In this document: positions 26,369-34,696 of the stretch, piece after piece
Position numbering within the stretch: the stretch's first letter is position 1
Layout of the letters: every line of letters begins with the position of its first letter
Position numbers and translations under genes: made by a program
Notes under the pieces: generated by a model
What the model saw: only the letters and a program-made list of their open reading frames with translations
Databases searched by the model: none
Told to the model about the DNA's origin: nothing
NCBI RefSeq assembly: GCF_001426705.1
Contig: NZ_LMFC01000002.1
Location: forward strand, 63,980 to 127,979
Direction of reading: 5' to 3'
DNA: 64,000 bases
Origin: Cellulomonas sp. Root485
Lineage (GTDB): Bacteria > Actinomycetota > Actinomycetes > Actinomycetales > Cellulomonadaceae

Positions 26369-27529
26369 GTGACGACGACCACCGCTCCCCGCGTCGTCGT
26401 ACCCGGGCCGCTCGTCGAGCCGACGCACGACCTCAGCCGGGAGGAGATCGCCCGGTACAGCCGCCACCTGCTCCTGCCCGAGGTGGGCCTCGAGGGGCAG
26501 CGCCGGCTGAAGTCCGCACGCATCCTCGTCGTCGGCGCCGGCGGCCTCGGCGCGCCGATCCTGACGTACCTGGCTGCGGCAGGTGTCGGCACGCTCGGGG
26601 TGGTCGACGACGACGTCGTGGACGCCTCCAACCTGCAGCGGCAGGTCCTGTTCGGCTCGGACGACCTGGGCCGGCCGAAGGTCGAGGTGACCGCCGAGCG
26701 GCTCGCGACCATCAACCCGCACGTCGAGGTAGTCGCGCACCCCGTCCGCGTGGACGCCACGAACGCGCTCGACCTGTTCGCCGGCTACGACCTCGTCCTC
26801 GACGGAGCCGACAACTTCGCGACCCGCTACCTGGTCAACGACGCGTGCGTCCTGCTCGGCCTGCCGTACGTGTGGGGGTCGGTGTTCCGCTTCGAAGGGC
26901 AGGTCAGCCTCTTCTGGGAACGGTACGGGCCGCAGTACCGCGACCTGTACAGCGAGCCGCCGCCCGCCGGCCTGGTGCCGTCCTGCGCCGAGGGTGGGGT
27001 CCTCGGCTCGTTGTGCGCGATGATCGGCGCGACGATGGCGAGCGAGGCCCTCAAGCTCGTCGTGGGCGCGGGCGACCCGCTGGTGGGGCGCCTGCTGGTC
27101 CTCGACGCGCTGAGCATGCGGTGGCGCAGCTTCCCGATCGCCCGCCAGCCGGGCACCCTGCGCGTCGGCTCGCTCGACGAGTGGGACTACGTCGCCCGGT
27201 GCGACCTCCCCCAGGCCGCGCCCGGTGCGGACGACCAGATCACGCCCGCCGAGCTCCGCCGCCGGCTCGACGAGCCCGACGGAGCGCGCCGGTTCGCGCT
27301 CGTCGACGTGCGCGAGCCGTTCGAGCACGAGCTCGGCGCGATCCCGGGCAGCATCCTGCTTCCCCGGGCCCAGGTGACGACGCCCGAGGGAGTCGCGCTG
27401 CTCAGCGAGTTCGACGACGTCGTCCTCTACTGCAAGTCCGGGGCGCGCTCGCAGGCGTGCCTCGCCCGTCTGCGGGACGCCGGTCATCCGGGCGTCCGCA
27501 GCCTCGCTGGAGGGATCGACGCATGGTGA
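26369..27529 (+). CDS. MoeZ-like sulfur-carrier adenylyltransferase/sulfurtransferase
   Basis: 386 residues: E1-like adenylating domain plus rhodanese. The nucleotide loop is GAGGLG (56-61), LDGADNFATRY holds the conserved Asp region, and VPSCAEGGVLG holds Cys206 at the place of the E1 cysteine loop. The rhodanese domain runs from ~290 with active-site Cys355 in YCKSGAR. The paired CxxC zinc ligands of MoeB/MoeZ are not visible: that stretch reads RQPGTLRVG. It should adenylate the GG end of the preceding carrier and pass on a persulfide sulfur. GTG 26369 is 5 bases after the carrier stop; the end overlaps the ABC gene by 7 bp. Confidence 0.9.
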   Translation: MTTTTAPRVVVPGPLVEPTHDLSREEIARYSRHLLLPEVGLEGQRRLKSARILVVGAGGLGAPILTYLAAAGVGTLGVVDDDVVDASNLQRQVLFGSDDLGRPKVEVTAERLATINPHVEVVAHPVRVDATNALDLFAGYDLVLDGADNFATRYLVNDACVLLGLPYVWGSVFRFEGQVSLFWERYGPQYRDLYSEPPPAGLVPSCAEGGVLGSLCAMIGATMASEALKLVVGAGDPLVGRLLVLDALSMRWRSFPIARQPGTLRVGSLDEWDYVARCDLPQAAPGADDQITPAELRRRLDEPDGARRFALVDVREPFEHELGAIPGSILLPRAQVTTPEGVALLSEFDDVVLYCKSGARSQACLARLRDAGHPGVRSLAGGIDAW

Positions 27530-29442
27530 TGTCCTGGTACAAGACGGCGGTGGTGCCTCGGGTCGACACGGCACGGCTCCTCCCGACGGGCGGGGCAGGG
27601 CTCGTCCTGGCGCTGACGCTGCTCAACGTCGTCCTCGGGCTGCTCCCCGTCGTGTTCGTCCTCGCCACGAGCGCCGTGGTCGGTCACGTCCCGCTCGCGG
27701 TCCAGGGCGGCGTCGGCTCGGACGCGTGGGACGCGCTGGTGCGTTACTTCCTCGTCGCCGCGGCGGCGTTCGGCGGCCAGCAGCTGCTCACGCCCGCGCA
27801 GACGGCTCTCGGCATGCGGCTGAAGCGTCGGGTCAACGGGCGGCTCCGCGACCGCATGCTCGCGAGCACGCTCCGCTCGACCGGCATCGGGCCGATGGAG
27901 GACCAGGCCACGCTCGACGCACTGAGCGAGGCGACCCGCCAGATGGACTCCGACACCATCACCCCGGGCGACGCGTGCGCCGGCCAGCTCGCGCTGATCG
28001 CGCGGTACGTGCGCCTCGCCGGCTTCGCGCTCGTCGTCGCCGTCGTGTCGACGTGGTGGGCCGCCGCCGCGCTCGTCGTCGCGACCCTGGTGTTCCGCTA
28101 CGGGCAGCGGGGCGGTCTGCGGAAGTACTCCACGGCGTGGTCGACGGTCGTGGGCGTCCGCCGCCGGGCGGAGTACCTGCGCGACGTGTCGATGGGTGCC
28201 GGCGCCGCGAAGGAGATGCGCGTGTTCGGCCTCGCCGGCTGGTTCGCCGACCGGTACGAGGAGTCGACGCGCGAGATGCTCGCCCCCGTCACCGCGCGCC
28301 GCCGACGGATCTACCTGCGTCCCTACCTGGTGTACACGTCGGTGGGCCTCGCCATCGCGGCCGGCGTCCTCGTCGTGATCGCGCGGCTCGCCGTGTCCGG
28401 TGACATCGACCTCACGGGTCTGACGCTGGGACTGCAGTCCGTCGTCGCGGCGCTCCTGCTCGGCGAGTACTACCCCGAGGCCGACGTCGCGACGCAGTAC
28501 GGGATGCAGCAGATGTCGGCGCTGCGCGAGTTCGAGACGCGCATCGACGACGCGCAGGAGGCCGCGCCGCCGCACGGCCGGACGGCCGTCCCGGACGGCA
28601 GCACCACGCTGCGGTTCGAGGGGGTGGACTTCCGGTACCCGGGCAGCTCGCGGGTCGTGCTCGACGGACTGGACCTCGAGCTCACCGCGGGCCGGAGCAC
28701 CGCGCTCGTCGGCATCAACGGTGCCGGCAAGACCACGCTGGTGAAGCTGCTCACGCGCCTGCACGAGCCCACGGCGGGCAGGATCACGTGCGACGGCGTC
28801 GACCTGACCGAGATCGACGTCGCGCTGTGGCGGCGCGAGGTCTCGGTGATCTTCCAGGACTTCGTGCGGTACGAGCTCACCGCGCTCGACAACATCGCGC
28901 TCGGTGCCGCGCACGTGCCGGTACGTCGGGAGGCGGTGCGCGAGGCAGCACGACGCGCCGGGATCCTCGACGTCCTGGAGCGGTTGCCGCTCGGGCTCGA
29001 CACGCCGCTGTCCCGCGCGTACGAGGGAGGTGCGGACCTCTCCGGGGGTCAGTGGCAGCGGGTCGCGATCGCGCGCGCCCTGTACGCGCTGGACGCGGGC
29101 GCCCGGGTCCTCGTGCTCGACGAGCCCACCTCGGCGCTCGACGTCCGCGCCGAGGCGGCGTTCTTCGACCAGTTCGTCGAGCTGACGCGGGGCGTGACGT
29201 CCCTGCTGATCTCGCACCGGTTCTCGAGCGTGCGCCGCGCCGACACGATCGTCGTCGTGGACGGCGGGCGGGTCGTCGAACAGGGCTCGCACGACGAGCT
29301 GCTGGCCGCGGACGGCCACTACGCGCGACTGTTCCGGCTCCAGGCGGAACGCTTCGAGGCCGGGCTGGACGTCGACGGCGACGAGGTCCCGGCGGACATG
29401 GCGACCGCCACGTCCGGGACGGCAACGGGAGGACGGCTGTGA
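27523..29442 (+). CDS. ABC exporter half-transporter (fused membrane/ATPase), subunit 1
   Basis: 639 residues. An N-terminal membrane domain with about six hydrophobic spans (residues ~20-330) is followed by an ATPase domain: Walker A GINGAGKTT (from 397), signature LSGGQ (506-510), Walker B LVLDEPTSALD and a switch His in LISHRFS. This is a type IV exporter-like half-transporter. GGAGGG precedes ATG 27523 by 8 bases; ATG 27529 is a less well placed alternative. With the next gene it probably forms a heterodimeric exporter for the cluster's product. Confidence 0.9.
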   Translation: MVMSWYKTAVVPRVDTARLLPTGGAGLVLALTLLNVVLGLLPVVFVLATSAVVGHVPLAVQGGVGSDAWDALVRYFLVAAAAFGGQQLLTPAQTALGMRLKRRVNGRLRDRMLASTLRSTGIGPMEDQATLDALSEATRQMDSDTITPGDACAGQLALIARYVRLAGFALVVAVVSTWWAAAALVVATLVFRYGQRGGLRKYSTAWSTVVGVRRRAEYLRDVSMGAGAAKEMRVFGLAGWFADRYEESTREMLAPVTARRRRIYLRPYLVYTSVGLAIAAGVLVVIARLAVSGDIDLTGLTLGLQSVVAALLLGEYYPEADVATQYGMQQMSALREFETRIDDAQEAAPPHGRTAVPDGSTTLRFEGVDFRYPGSSRVVLDGLDLELTAGRSTALVGINGAGKTTLVKLLTRLHEPTAGRITCDGVDLTEIDVALWRREVSVIFQDFVRYELTALDNIALGAAHVPVRREAVREAARRAGILDVLERLPLGLDTPLSRAYEGGADLSGGQWQRVAIARALYALDAGARVLVLDEPTSALDVRAEAAFFDQFVELTRGVTSLLISHRFSSVRRADTIVVVDGGRVVEQGSHDELLAADGHYARLFRLQAERFEAGLDVDGDEVPADMATATSGTATGGRL

Positions 29443-31223
29443 GACAGACACTGAGCGGTTCGTGGGCTCTCATGCGCCTGGCGTACCGCATCGATCCCCG
29501 CCGGCTGCTGCTCGCGCTGGTGCTGATGCTGCTGCAGGCGCTCGCGCTGCCGCTGTCCGCGCCCGCCCTCGCCGCGGTGACGGACGCCGCGGTGGCCGGT
29601 GACGCGTCAGCGGCGACGAGTGCCGCGGTCGTCGTCGCGGTCCTGGTCATCGCGTCGTTGACCGCCGGCCACTTCGCGCACATCTTCTACTTCGAGCTCG
29701 GCGACCTCGCGGTCATGAAGCTGGAGCGCGAGCTCGTCGAGCTGGCCAACGGGTCACCGGGCCTCGAGCACCACGAGCGCCCCGACTACGCGGACAAGCT
29801 GCAGGTGCTGCGCGGCGAGCTCCACCGGTCGGGGTGGGGTTCGATGCAGGCGCTGCTCTCGAGCGTCGGGCTCGCCGTCGCCGTCGTGCTCACGGCGGTG
29901 CTGCTGGGCCGCGTCAACCCGTGGCTCCTGGCGCTGCCGCTGGCCGCGGTCCCGCCGCTCGTGCTGGGGCGGCGCGCGGAGAGCAGGCTCGCCGCGGCAC
30001 GCGAGAGTGCCGCGCTGGAGAGCCGGCGTGCGCGTCACCTGTTCCTGCTCGCGAACGACGCGGGCCCCGCGAAGGAGCTGCGGGTGTGCGGGCTCGAGGA
30101 CGAGCTGCGCTCGCGGCACGCTCGCGCGTGGGAGCTCGCGACGACGACCCTGTGGCGCGGTGAGCTGCAGGCGGGAGGGCTCCGGGTCGCCGGCCAGCTC
30201 GTCTTCGCCGCCGCGTACGTGGGGGCGACGCTGCTCGTCGTGCGGGACGCGGTCTCGGGTCAGCGGACCGTCGGCGACGTGATCCTCGTGATCACGCTCG
30301 CCGCGCAGGTGAACCAGCAGGTGACGTCGTCGGTCACGATCCTCCAGCAGCTCCAGCGTGCCGCGCGCACGGTCAACGACCTCGCGTGGGTCCGCCGGGT
30401 CGTGTCGGCGGAGACGACGCCGGGGACGGCTCCCGCTCCGGACCAGCTCCGGACGGGAATCACGTTCGAGGACGTCGCCTTCACGTACCCCGGTACGGAC
30501 GCTCCCGTCCTCGCGGGGGTCGACCTGACGCTGCCGGCGGGGAGCACCGTCGCGATCGTCGGGGAGAACGGTGCGGGCAAGACGACGCTCGTGAAGCTCC
30601 TGTGCCGCTTCTACGAGGCGAGCAGCGGTGTGGTCCGCGTCGACGGCGAGGACCTGCGGGACATCGACGTCGACGCGTGGCGAGAGCGGGTGTCGGCCGG
30701 GTTCCAGGACTTCTGCCGGTTCGAGCTGGTCGCCCGGGAGAACGTCGGCGTCGGCGACCTGGAGAACATCGCGTCCGAGGATGCGGTCCTCGGGGCGCTG
30801 GGTCGCGCACACGCGCTCGACGTGCTGGACCGGCTCGACGACGGGCTCTCCACCCAGCTCGGCACGACGTACACCGACGGCGCACAGCTCTCGGGAGGTC
30901 AGTGGCAGAAGCTCGCGCTGGGCCGCGCCATGATGCGCGAGGCGCCGCTGCTCCTCGTGCTCGACGAACCGACGTCGGCGCTCGACGCCCAGGCCGAGCA
31001 CGACCTCTTCGAGCAGTACGCGCGCCACGCGAGGCATGTCGGAGAGCTCTCCGGGGCGATCACGCTGCTCGTCTCGCACCGGTTCTCGACGGTGCGGATG
31101 GCCGACCTGATCCTCGTCGTCGCCGACGGGAGGGTGGCGGAGTCGGGCAGCCACGAGGAGCTGGTGGCGGCCGACGGTCTGTACGCCGAGCTGTTCGACC
31201 TGCAGGCCGCGGCCTACCGCTAG
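29439..31223 (+). CDS. ABC exporter half-transporter, subunit 2
   Basis: 594 residues with GTG start overlapping subunit 1 by 4 bp. A membrane domain of about six spans is followed by Walker A GENGAGKTT (from 375), signature LSGGQ (484-488), Walker B LVLDEPTSALD and LVSHRFS. The ATPase domain closely resembles that of subunit 1; both lack substrate-binding proteins, as expected for export. It is the last gene of the operon and is followed by a strong hairpin. Export of the metabolite, or self-protection of the producer, is the likely role. Confidence 0.9.
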   Translation: MRQTLSGSWALMRLAYRIDPRRLLLALVLMLLQALALPLSAPALAAVTDAAVAGDASAATSAAVVVAVLVIASLTAGHFAHIFYFELGDLAVMKLERELVELANGSPGLEHHERPDYADKLQVLRGELHRSGWGSMQALLSSVGLAVAVVLTAVLLGRVNPWLLALPLAAVPPLVLGRRAESRLAAARESAALESRRARHLFLLANDAGPAKELRVCGLEDELRSRHARAWELATTTLWRGELQAGGLRVAGQLVFAAAYVGATLLVVRDAVSGQRTVGDVILVITLAAQVNQQVTSSVTILQQLQRAARTVNDLAWVRRVVSAETTPGTAPAPDQLRTGITFEDVAFTYPGTDAPVLAGVDLTLPAGSTVAIVGENGAGKTTLVKLLCRFYEASSGVVRVDGEDLRDIDVDAWRERVSAGFQDFCRFELVARENVGVGDLENIASEDAVLGALGRAHALDVLDRLDDGLSTQLGTTYTDGAQLSGGQWQKLALGRAMMREAPLLLVLDEPTSALDAQAEHDLFEQYARHARHVGELSGAITLLVSHRFSTVRMADLILVVADGRVAESGSHEELVAADGLYAELFDLQAAAYR

Positions 31224-31239
31224 TCGGGGCCACGCCCTG

Positions 31240-31278
31240 GACGACGCGGGACATCGATGACCGATGTCCCGCGTCGTC
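31240..31278. terminator. Strong bidirectional hairpin after the exporter genes
   Basis: A perfect 17-bp stem (31240-31256 with 31262-31278) and a 5-base loop. It lies between the convergent ends of the ABC gene (31223) and the DUF4386 gene (31296) and can stop transcription from both sides. There is no T run on the plus side. Confidence 0.8.
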
Positions 31279-31295
31279 GTCTCATGAGCAGGTCG

Positions 31296-31979
31296 TCACC
31301 GGGTGAGGACAGGCAGCTCGGCCGGGGCGGGCCGACGCACGCCGCGGACCAGCAGGTACCCGATCAGGGTCAGCTCGGCGACGGTGGTGACCGTGGCGAC
31401 GACGCCGGTCAGGACGGTCGCGTCGGGAAGACCGAAGAGGATCACCGGGTCGAGCACCCAGGCGACGGAGCCGGCGATCAGGAGCACGCCGAGCCAGGTC
31501 GGGAACAGGGTGGTCCGGACCGCGGCCCAGCCCATCGGGAGCAGCCAGAGACCGAAGAAGACCCCGCCGAGCGCGTAGCCGTACCTGTGCAGGTCGAGCA
31601 GCAGCAGGGTGGTCGCCGCGTCGTACGCGGGGTCGGTCGCGGTGAGCAGGGCGACGACCTGGAACGTGAGGTTGACCAGGATCGAGCCGGCGCCGACGGC
31701 GACGAACACCAGGAGTGCGGTCCCCGCCCGGCGGTGCACGCCGTCGAGCAGCCGGAAGAGCGTGAGGCCGAGGAGCACGAAGACGACGGCCATGAGGATG
31801 TCGGCCACCAGGCTGAGCCGGAACAGGGTCTCGTGCTCGACGATCCCGGCGGCGGTGGCCGCCGCGTCGGCGGGCACGTACACGGAGCCGCGTGCCACCA
31901 GCTGCGCCCAGGCGCCGAGCACGGCGAGCAGGAGGTACAGGGTGCCCGCGGTGCGCGCGAGCGTGAGTGGTCTGGTCAT
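31296..31979 (-). CDS. DUF4386 family membrane protein
   Basis: 227 residues, mostly hydrophobic, with about six transmembrane segments. The start at 31979 (MTRPLTLARTAG) is preceded on the minus strand by GGTGGGG. Typical DUF4386 features are the N-terminal ARxAGxLYLL-like stretch, a central LFRLLDGVHR and YALGGVFFGLWLLPMG. Function unknown. It stands alone between the exporter and the two-component system. Confidence 0.8.
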   Translation of the reverse strand: MTRPLTLARTAGTLYLLLAVLGAWAQLVARGSVYVPADAAATAAGIVEHETLFRLSLVADILMAVVFVLLGLTLFRLLDGVHRRAGTALLVFVAVGAGSILVNLTFQVVALLTATDPAYDAATTLLLLDLHRYGYALGGVFFGLWLLPMGWAAVRTTLFPTWLGVLLIAGSVAWVLDPVILFGLPDATVLTGVVATVTTVAELTLIGYLLVRGVRRPAPAELPVLTR

Positions 31980-32109
31980 GGCCCCACCGTGGCGGTGCCC
32001 GGTACGCCGCAGCATCGGCGCTGCGGTCAGCCCAGGCTCCACCGGACGGTGGAGACGGAGCGGCCGGAAGGTGGGCGAAGGGCGCTGACCCACTGCCTAG
32101 GCTGCCGTC

Positions 32110-33312
32110 ATGCTCTTCGCGACCCCGACCCCCCCGCAGGCCGCGCTGTCGCGCTGGTCCCGGGTGTGGCGTTACTTGGTCGCGGCCGTCGTGGGGCTGG
32201 GCGCCTGGGCGGTGACGCTCGCCGAGCACACCAGCTTCATGCCCGAGCTGAGCGGCGTCGTGGTCGTGCTGACCGCGCTCGACCTGCTCCTCGGGGTGGT
32301 CACCCTCTGCCTGCTGCCGCTGCGCCGGCGGTACCCGGTGGCGGTCGCGTGCCTGACCCTCGCCGCCACGACCGTCTCGACGGCGAGCATCGGGCCGGCG
32401 ACGATCGCGCTGGTCTCGATGGCCACCTGGCGCCGACGGTCGTGGGTGGTCGTCACCGCAGCGGTCGCGCTCGTCACGGGGGTGGTGTCGGAGGTCTACT
32501 ACCGCACGGCCTTCCCCGGCCCTCCGACCGAGGGCTTCGAGGTCCTGCTGGCCGTCCTGGTCGGCATCATCTACTTCATCGCCACGATGGCCACGGGCTA
32601 CTACATCGGCACCCGTCGCGAGCTGGTCGCGTCCCTCCAGGAACAGGTGGCGACGGCGGACCGCGAGCGGGAGCTGGCCTCGGAGCGGGCGCGAGACGCG
32701 GAGCGGACCCGGATCGCGCGGGAGATGCACGACGTCCTGGCGCACCGGATCTCCCTGGTCGCGCTGCACGCGGGAGCGTTGGCCTACCGGGACGACCTCA
32801 CCCGCGAGGAGACCCGGGAGACGGCGCAGACCATCCAGTCGAACGCGCAGCTCGCCCTCAGTGAGCTCCGGCAGGTGCTCGGGGTGCTGCGGGCCGGGGC
32901 GGACGCGGTCGGCATCGAACCTCCGCAGCCCACCCTGGCGGAGCTTCCCGCCCTGCTGGCCGACGCCCGGGAGGCCGGGTCGGACGTCACGCTCGACACC
33001 ACGGACCTGGCCGGGGAGCCCGGACCGCAGACGCTGTCCCGCACGTCGTTCCGGATCGTCCAGGAGGCCCTGACCAATGCCCGCAAGCACGCACCCGGTG
33101 AGCCCGTGAGCGTCCGGCTGGCCGGCGGACCCGGCGGCCGGCTCCAGATCGAGGTGCGGAACAGGGTCGGCGCGCTGCCCGGCGGGCGTCCCGGCGGGGT
33201 CGGCCTCGCGGGCCTGACCGAGCGGGCCGAGCTGGCGGGCGGCGAGCTCGAGCACGGCGTGGGGCGCGACGGGCAGTTCGTCGTCGAGGCGAGGCTGCCG
33301 TGGCCGGCGTGA
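32110..33312 (+). CDS. Sensor histidine kinase (NarL/DesK-type)
   Basis: 400 residues. An N-terminal membrane region of about five hydrophobic spans (residues ~20-165) has almost no extracytoplasmic domain, as in intramembrane-sensing kinases. A coiled linker follows, then the HisKA_3 box RIAREMHDVLAHRIS with phospho-acceptor His207, and a HATPase domain with QEALTNARKHA and GVGLAGLTER. ATG 32110 has no Shine-Dalgarno but TAGGCT 6 bases upstream, so the mRNA may be leaderless. It overlaps the response regulator gene by 4 bp. Confidence 0.92.
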   Translation: MLFATPTPPQAALSRWSRVWRYLVAAVVGLGAWAVTLAEHTSFMPELSGVVVVLTALDLLLGVVTLCLLPLRRRYPVAVACLTLAATTVSTASIGPATIALVSMATWRRRSWVVVTAAVALVTGVVSEVYYRTAFPGPPTEGFEVLLAVLVGIIYFIATMATGYYIGTRRELVASLQEQVATADRERELASERARDAERTRIAREMHDVLAHRISLVALHAGALAYRDDLTREETRETAQTIQSNAQLALSELRQVLGVLRAGADAVGIEPPQPTLAELPALLADAREAGSDVTLDTTDLAGEPGPQTLSRTSFRIVQEALTNARKHAPGEPVSVRLAGGPGGRLQIEVRNRVGALPGGRPGGVGLAGLTERAELAGGELEHGVGRDGQFVVEARLPWPA

Positions 33313-33968
33313 GCACCGTGCGCGTGGTCGTGGTGGACGACGATCCCCTGGTGCGCGCCGGGCTGCGGATGATCCTCGGCGGTGCGCCCGACCTGGACGT
33401 CGTGGGCGAGGCGGTCGACGGGCAGGACGCGCTGGACGTGATCGCCCGTGAGCTCCCCGACGTGGTGCTCATGGACATCCGGATGCCCCGGATGGACGGG
33501 CTCGCGGCGACCCGACGGCTCAAGGAGCGAGGCACCAGCGCGCGCATCATCGTGCTGACCACGTTCGACACCGACGAGATGGTCCTGACCGCCCTCCAGC
33601 TCGGCGCCTCCGGGTTCCTGCTCAAGGACACCGCCCCTGCCGACCTCGTCGTCGCCGTGCGTCGGGTCGCGCTCGGTGAGCCCATGCTGTCGCCGAGCGT
33701 GACCAACCAGCTGATCGCGGCGGTCACCCGACCGTCCGACGACGGGCGGCGACGCAAGGCCCGCACGCTCCTCGCGCGCCTCACCGAGCGGGAGCGGGAG
33801 GTGGCCGACGCGGTGTCCGACGGGATGACGAACACCGAGATCGCCCGGTCGCTGCACCTCGGGGTCGCCACGGTGAAGACGCACGTGGGCAGCGTGTTCA
33901 CCAAGCTGGAGGTGACCAACCGCGTGCAGGTGGCGCGGTACGTGCACGACGCTGCCGACGACCGCTAG
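33309..33968 (+). CDS. LuxR/NarL-family response regulator
   Basis: 219 residues. The receiver domain has the acidic triplet DDD at 10-12, phospho-acceptor Asp56 in VLMDIRMP, a Thr in LTTF and Lys in LLKD. The C-terminal LuxR helix-turn-helix reads LTEREREVADAVSDG...TEIARSL...VKTHV. GTG 33309 fits the 4-bp overlap with the kinase gene; GTG 33300 is an alternative. The target is unknown; the drug-type ABC genes 0.7 kb downstream are plausible. Confidence 0.93.
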   Translation: MSTVRVVVVDDDPLVRAGLRMILGGAPDLDVVGEAVDGQDALDVIARELPDVVLMDIRMPRMDGLAATRRLKERGTSARIIVLTTFDTDEMVLTALQLGASGFLLKDTAPADLVVAVRRVALGEPMLSPSVTNQLIAAVTRPSDDGRRRKARTLLARLTEREREVADAVSDGMTNTEIARSLHLGVATVKTHVGSVFTKLEVTNRVQVARYVHDAADDR

Positions 33969-34612
33969 ATGCCGAGCTGTTCCCGGGCGCCGTCGACGCC
34001 GACGAGGGTGACCTCGGGACGCAGACCGGCCGGCCGCGCGTCCCAGGCAGCACGGTCCAGCACGTACCGACGGCTCGTGGCGGGCTTCCCCTCGCGGGCG
34101 AGGACGTCGACGCCGTTCTCGGTGTAGCCGATGCGGCGCGTGACGCCGTTGGACGGGGCGTTGTCGTCGAACGCGCTGGTCGTCGCGCGCAGGCCGTCGA
34201 ACCCCTCGAAGAACAGGTGCAGGATCATCAGGCGCATGCGGGTGCCGATGCCCTGACCGTGGTGGCGCAGGCCGAGCCACGAGCCGGTCTCGGCGGTGCG
34301 CGTGACGGGGAAGTCGTGGGCCCCCAGTCCCTGGCTGCCCAGCACCTCGCCGTCGCGCACCACGGCGAGCTCGAGGTTCCACTTCGCGGGGGTCGCCGAC
34401 GCGCGCGCACCCCACTGGTAGGTGAGCACGCTGCGGGCCACCTCGGTCGGGGTGCCGCGCGTCCAGGACACGGTGAACGGCATCGCGTCGGGGGTGTGGA
34501 CACCGTCGGCGGCCAGCCGCGCGAGCGCGTGGACGTCCGCGTCGTCCATGTACCGCAGCTCGAGGTCGCCGCTGCGGACGCGCAGGGCTGCGAGGGGCCA
34601 GAGGTCGTCCAT
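33965..34612 (-). CDS. GNAT family N-acetyltransferase
   Basis: 215 residues of the RimJ/RimL-like acetyltransferase type. Visible are the N-terminal LELRYMDDADVHALARLA, the beta-bulge region GSQGLGAHDFPVTRTAETGSW, and the acetyl-CoA loop GLRHHGQGIGTRMR, where the pyrophosphate-binding Q/RxxGxG/A pattern is HHGQGIGT. Its stop overlaps the stop of the response regulator by 4 bp in convergent orientation. Substrate unknown. Confidence 0.87.
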   Translation of the reverse strand: MDDLWPLAALRVRSGDLELRYMDDADVHALARLAADGVHTPDAMPFTVSWTRGTPTEVARSVLTYQWGARASATPAKWNLELAVVRDGEVLGSQGLGAHDFPVTRTAETGSWLGLRHHGQGIGTRMRLMILHLFFEGFDGLRATTSAFDDNAPSNGVTRRIGYTENGVDVLAREGKPATSRRYVLDRAAWDARPAGLRPEVTLVGVDGAREQLGI

Positions 34613-34696
34613 CGGTGCAGGCTGCCCGGCGACGCTGCCCCGGTCAACCGGATTGTGCTGGGGCGCTGTCGGTCGTCTCGTCTAGGTTGGACCGCT

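Noticed and set aside
24596..27529. Thiamine biosynthesis operon
   Set aside because: ThiG, ThiS and E1 homologues occur, but thiC, thiE, thiO and thiD are missing, the carrier looks MoaD/CysO-like and the ThiG loops are changed.
6227..31223. Prophage carrying DNA hypermodification genes
   Set aside because: Kinases and Dcd-like proteins are also phage genes, but there are no structural, replication or lysis genes, and the exporter, glycosyltransferase and sulfur relay fit a metabolite pathway.
6227..31223. Lasso peptide or other RiPP cluster
   Set aside because: HPrK-like and PF14907 genes prompted the idea, but no precursor, leader-binding, protease or cyclase gene is visible, including in the two larger gaps.
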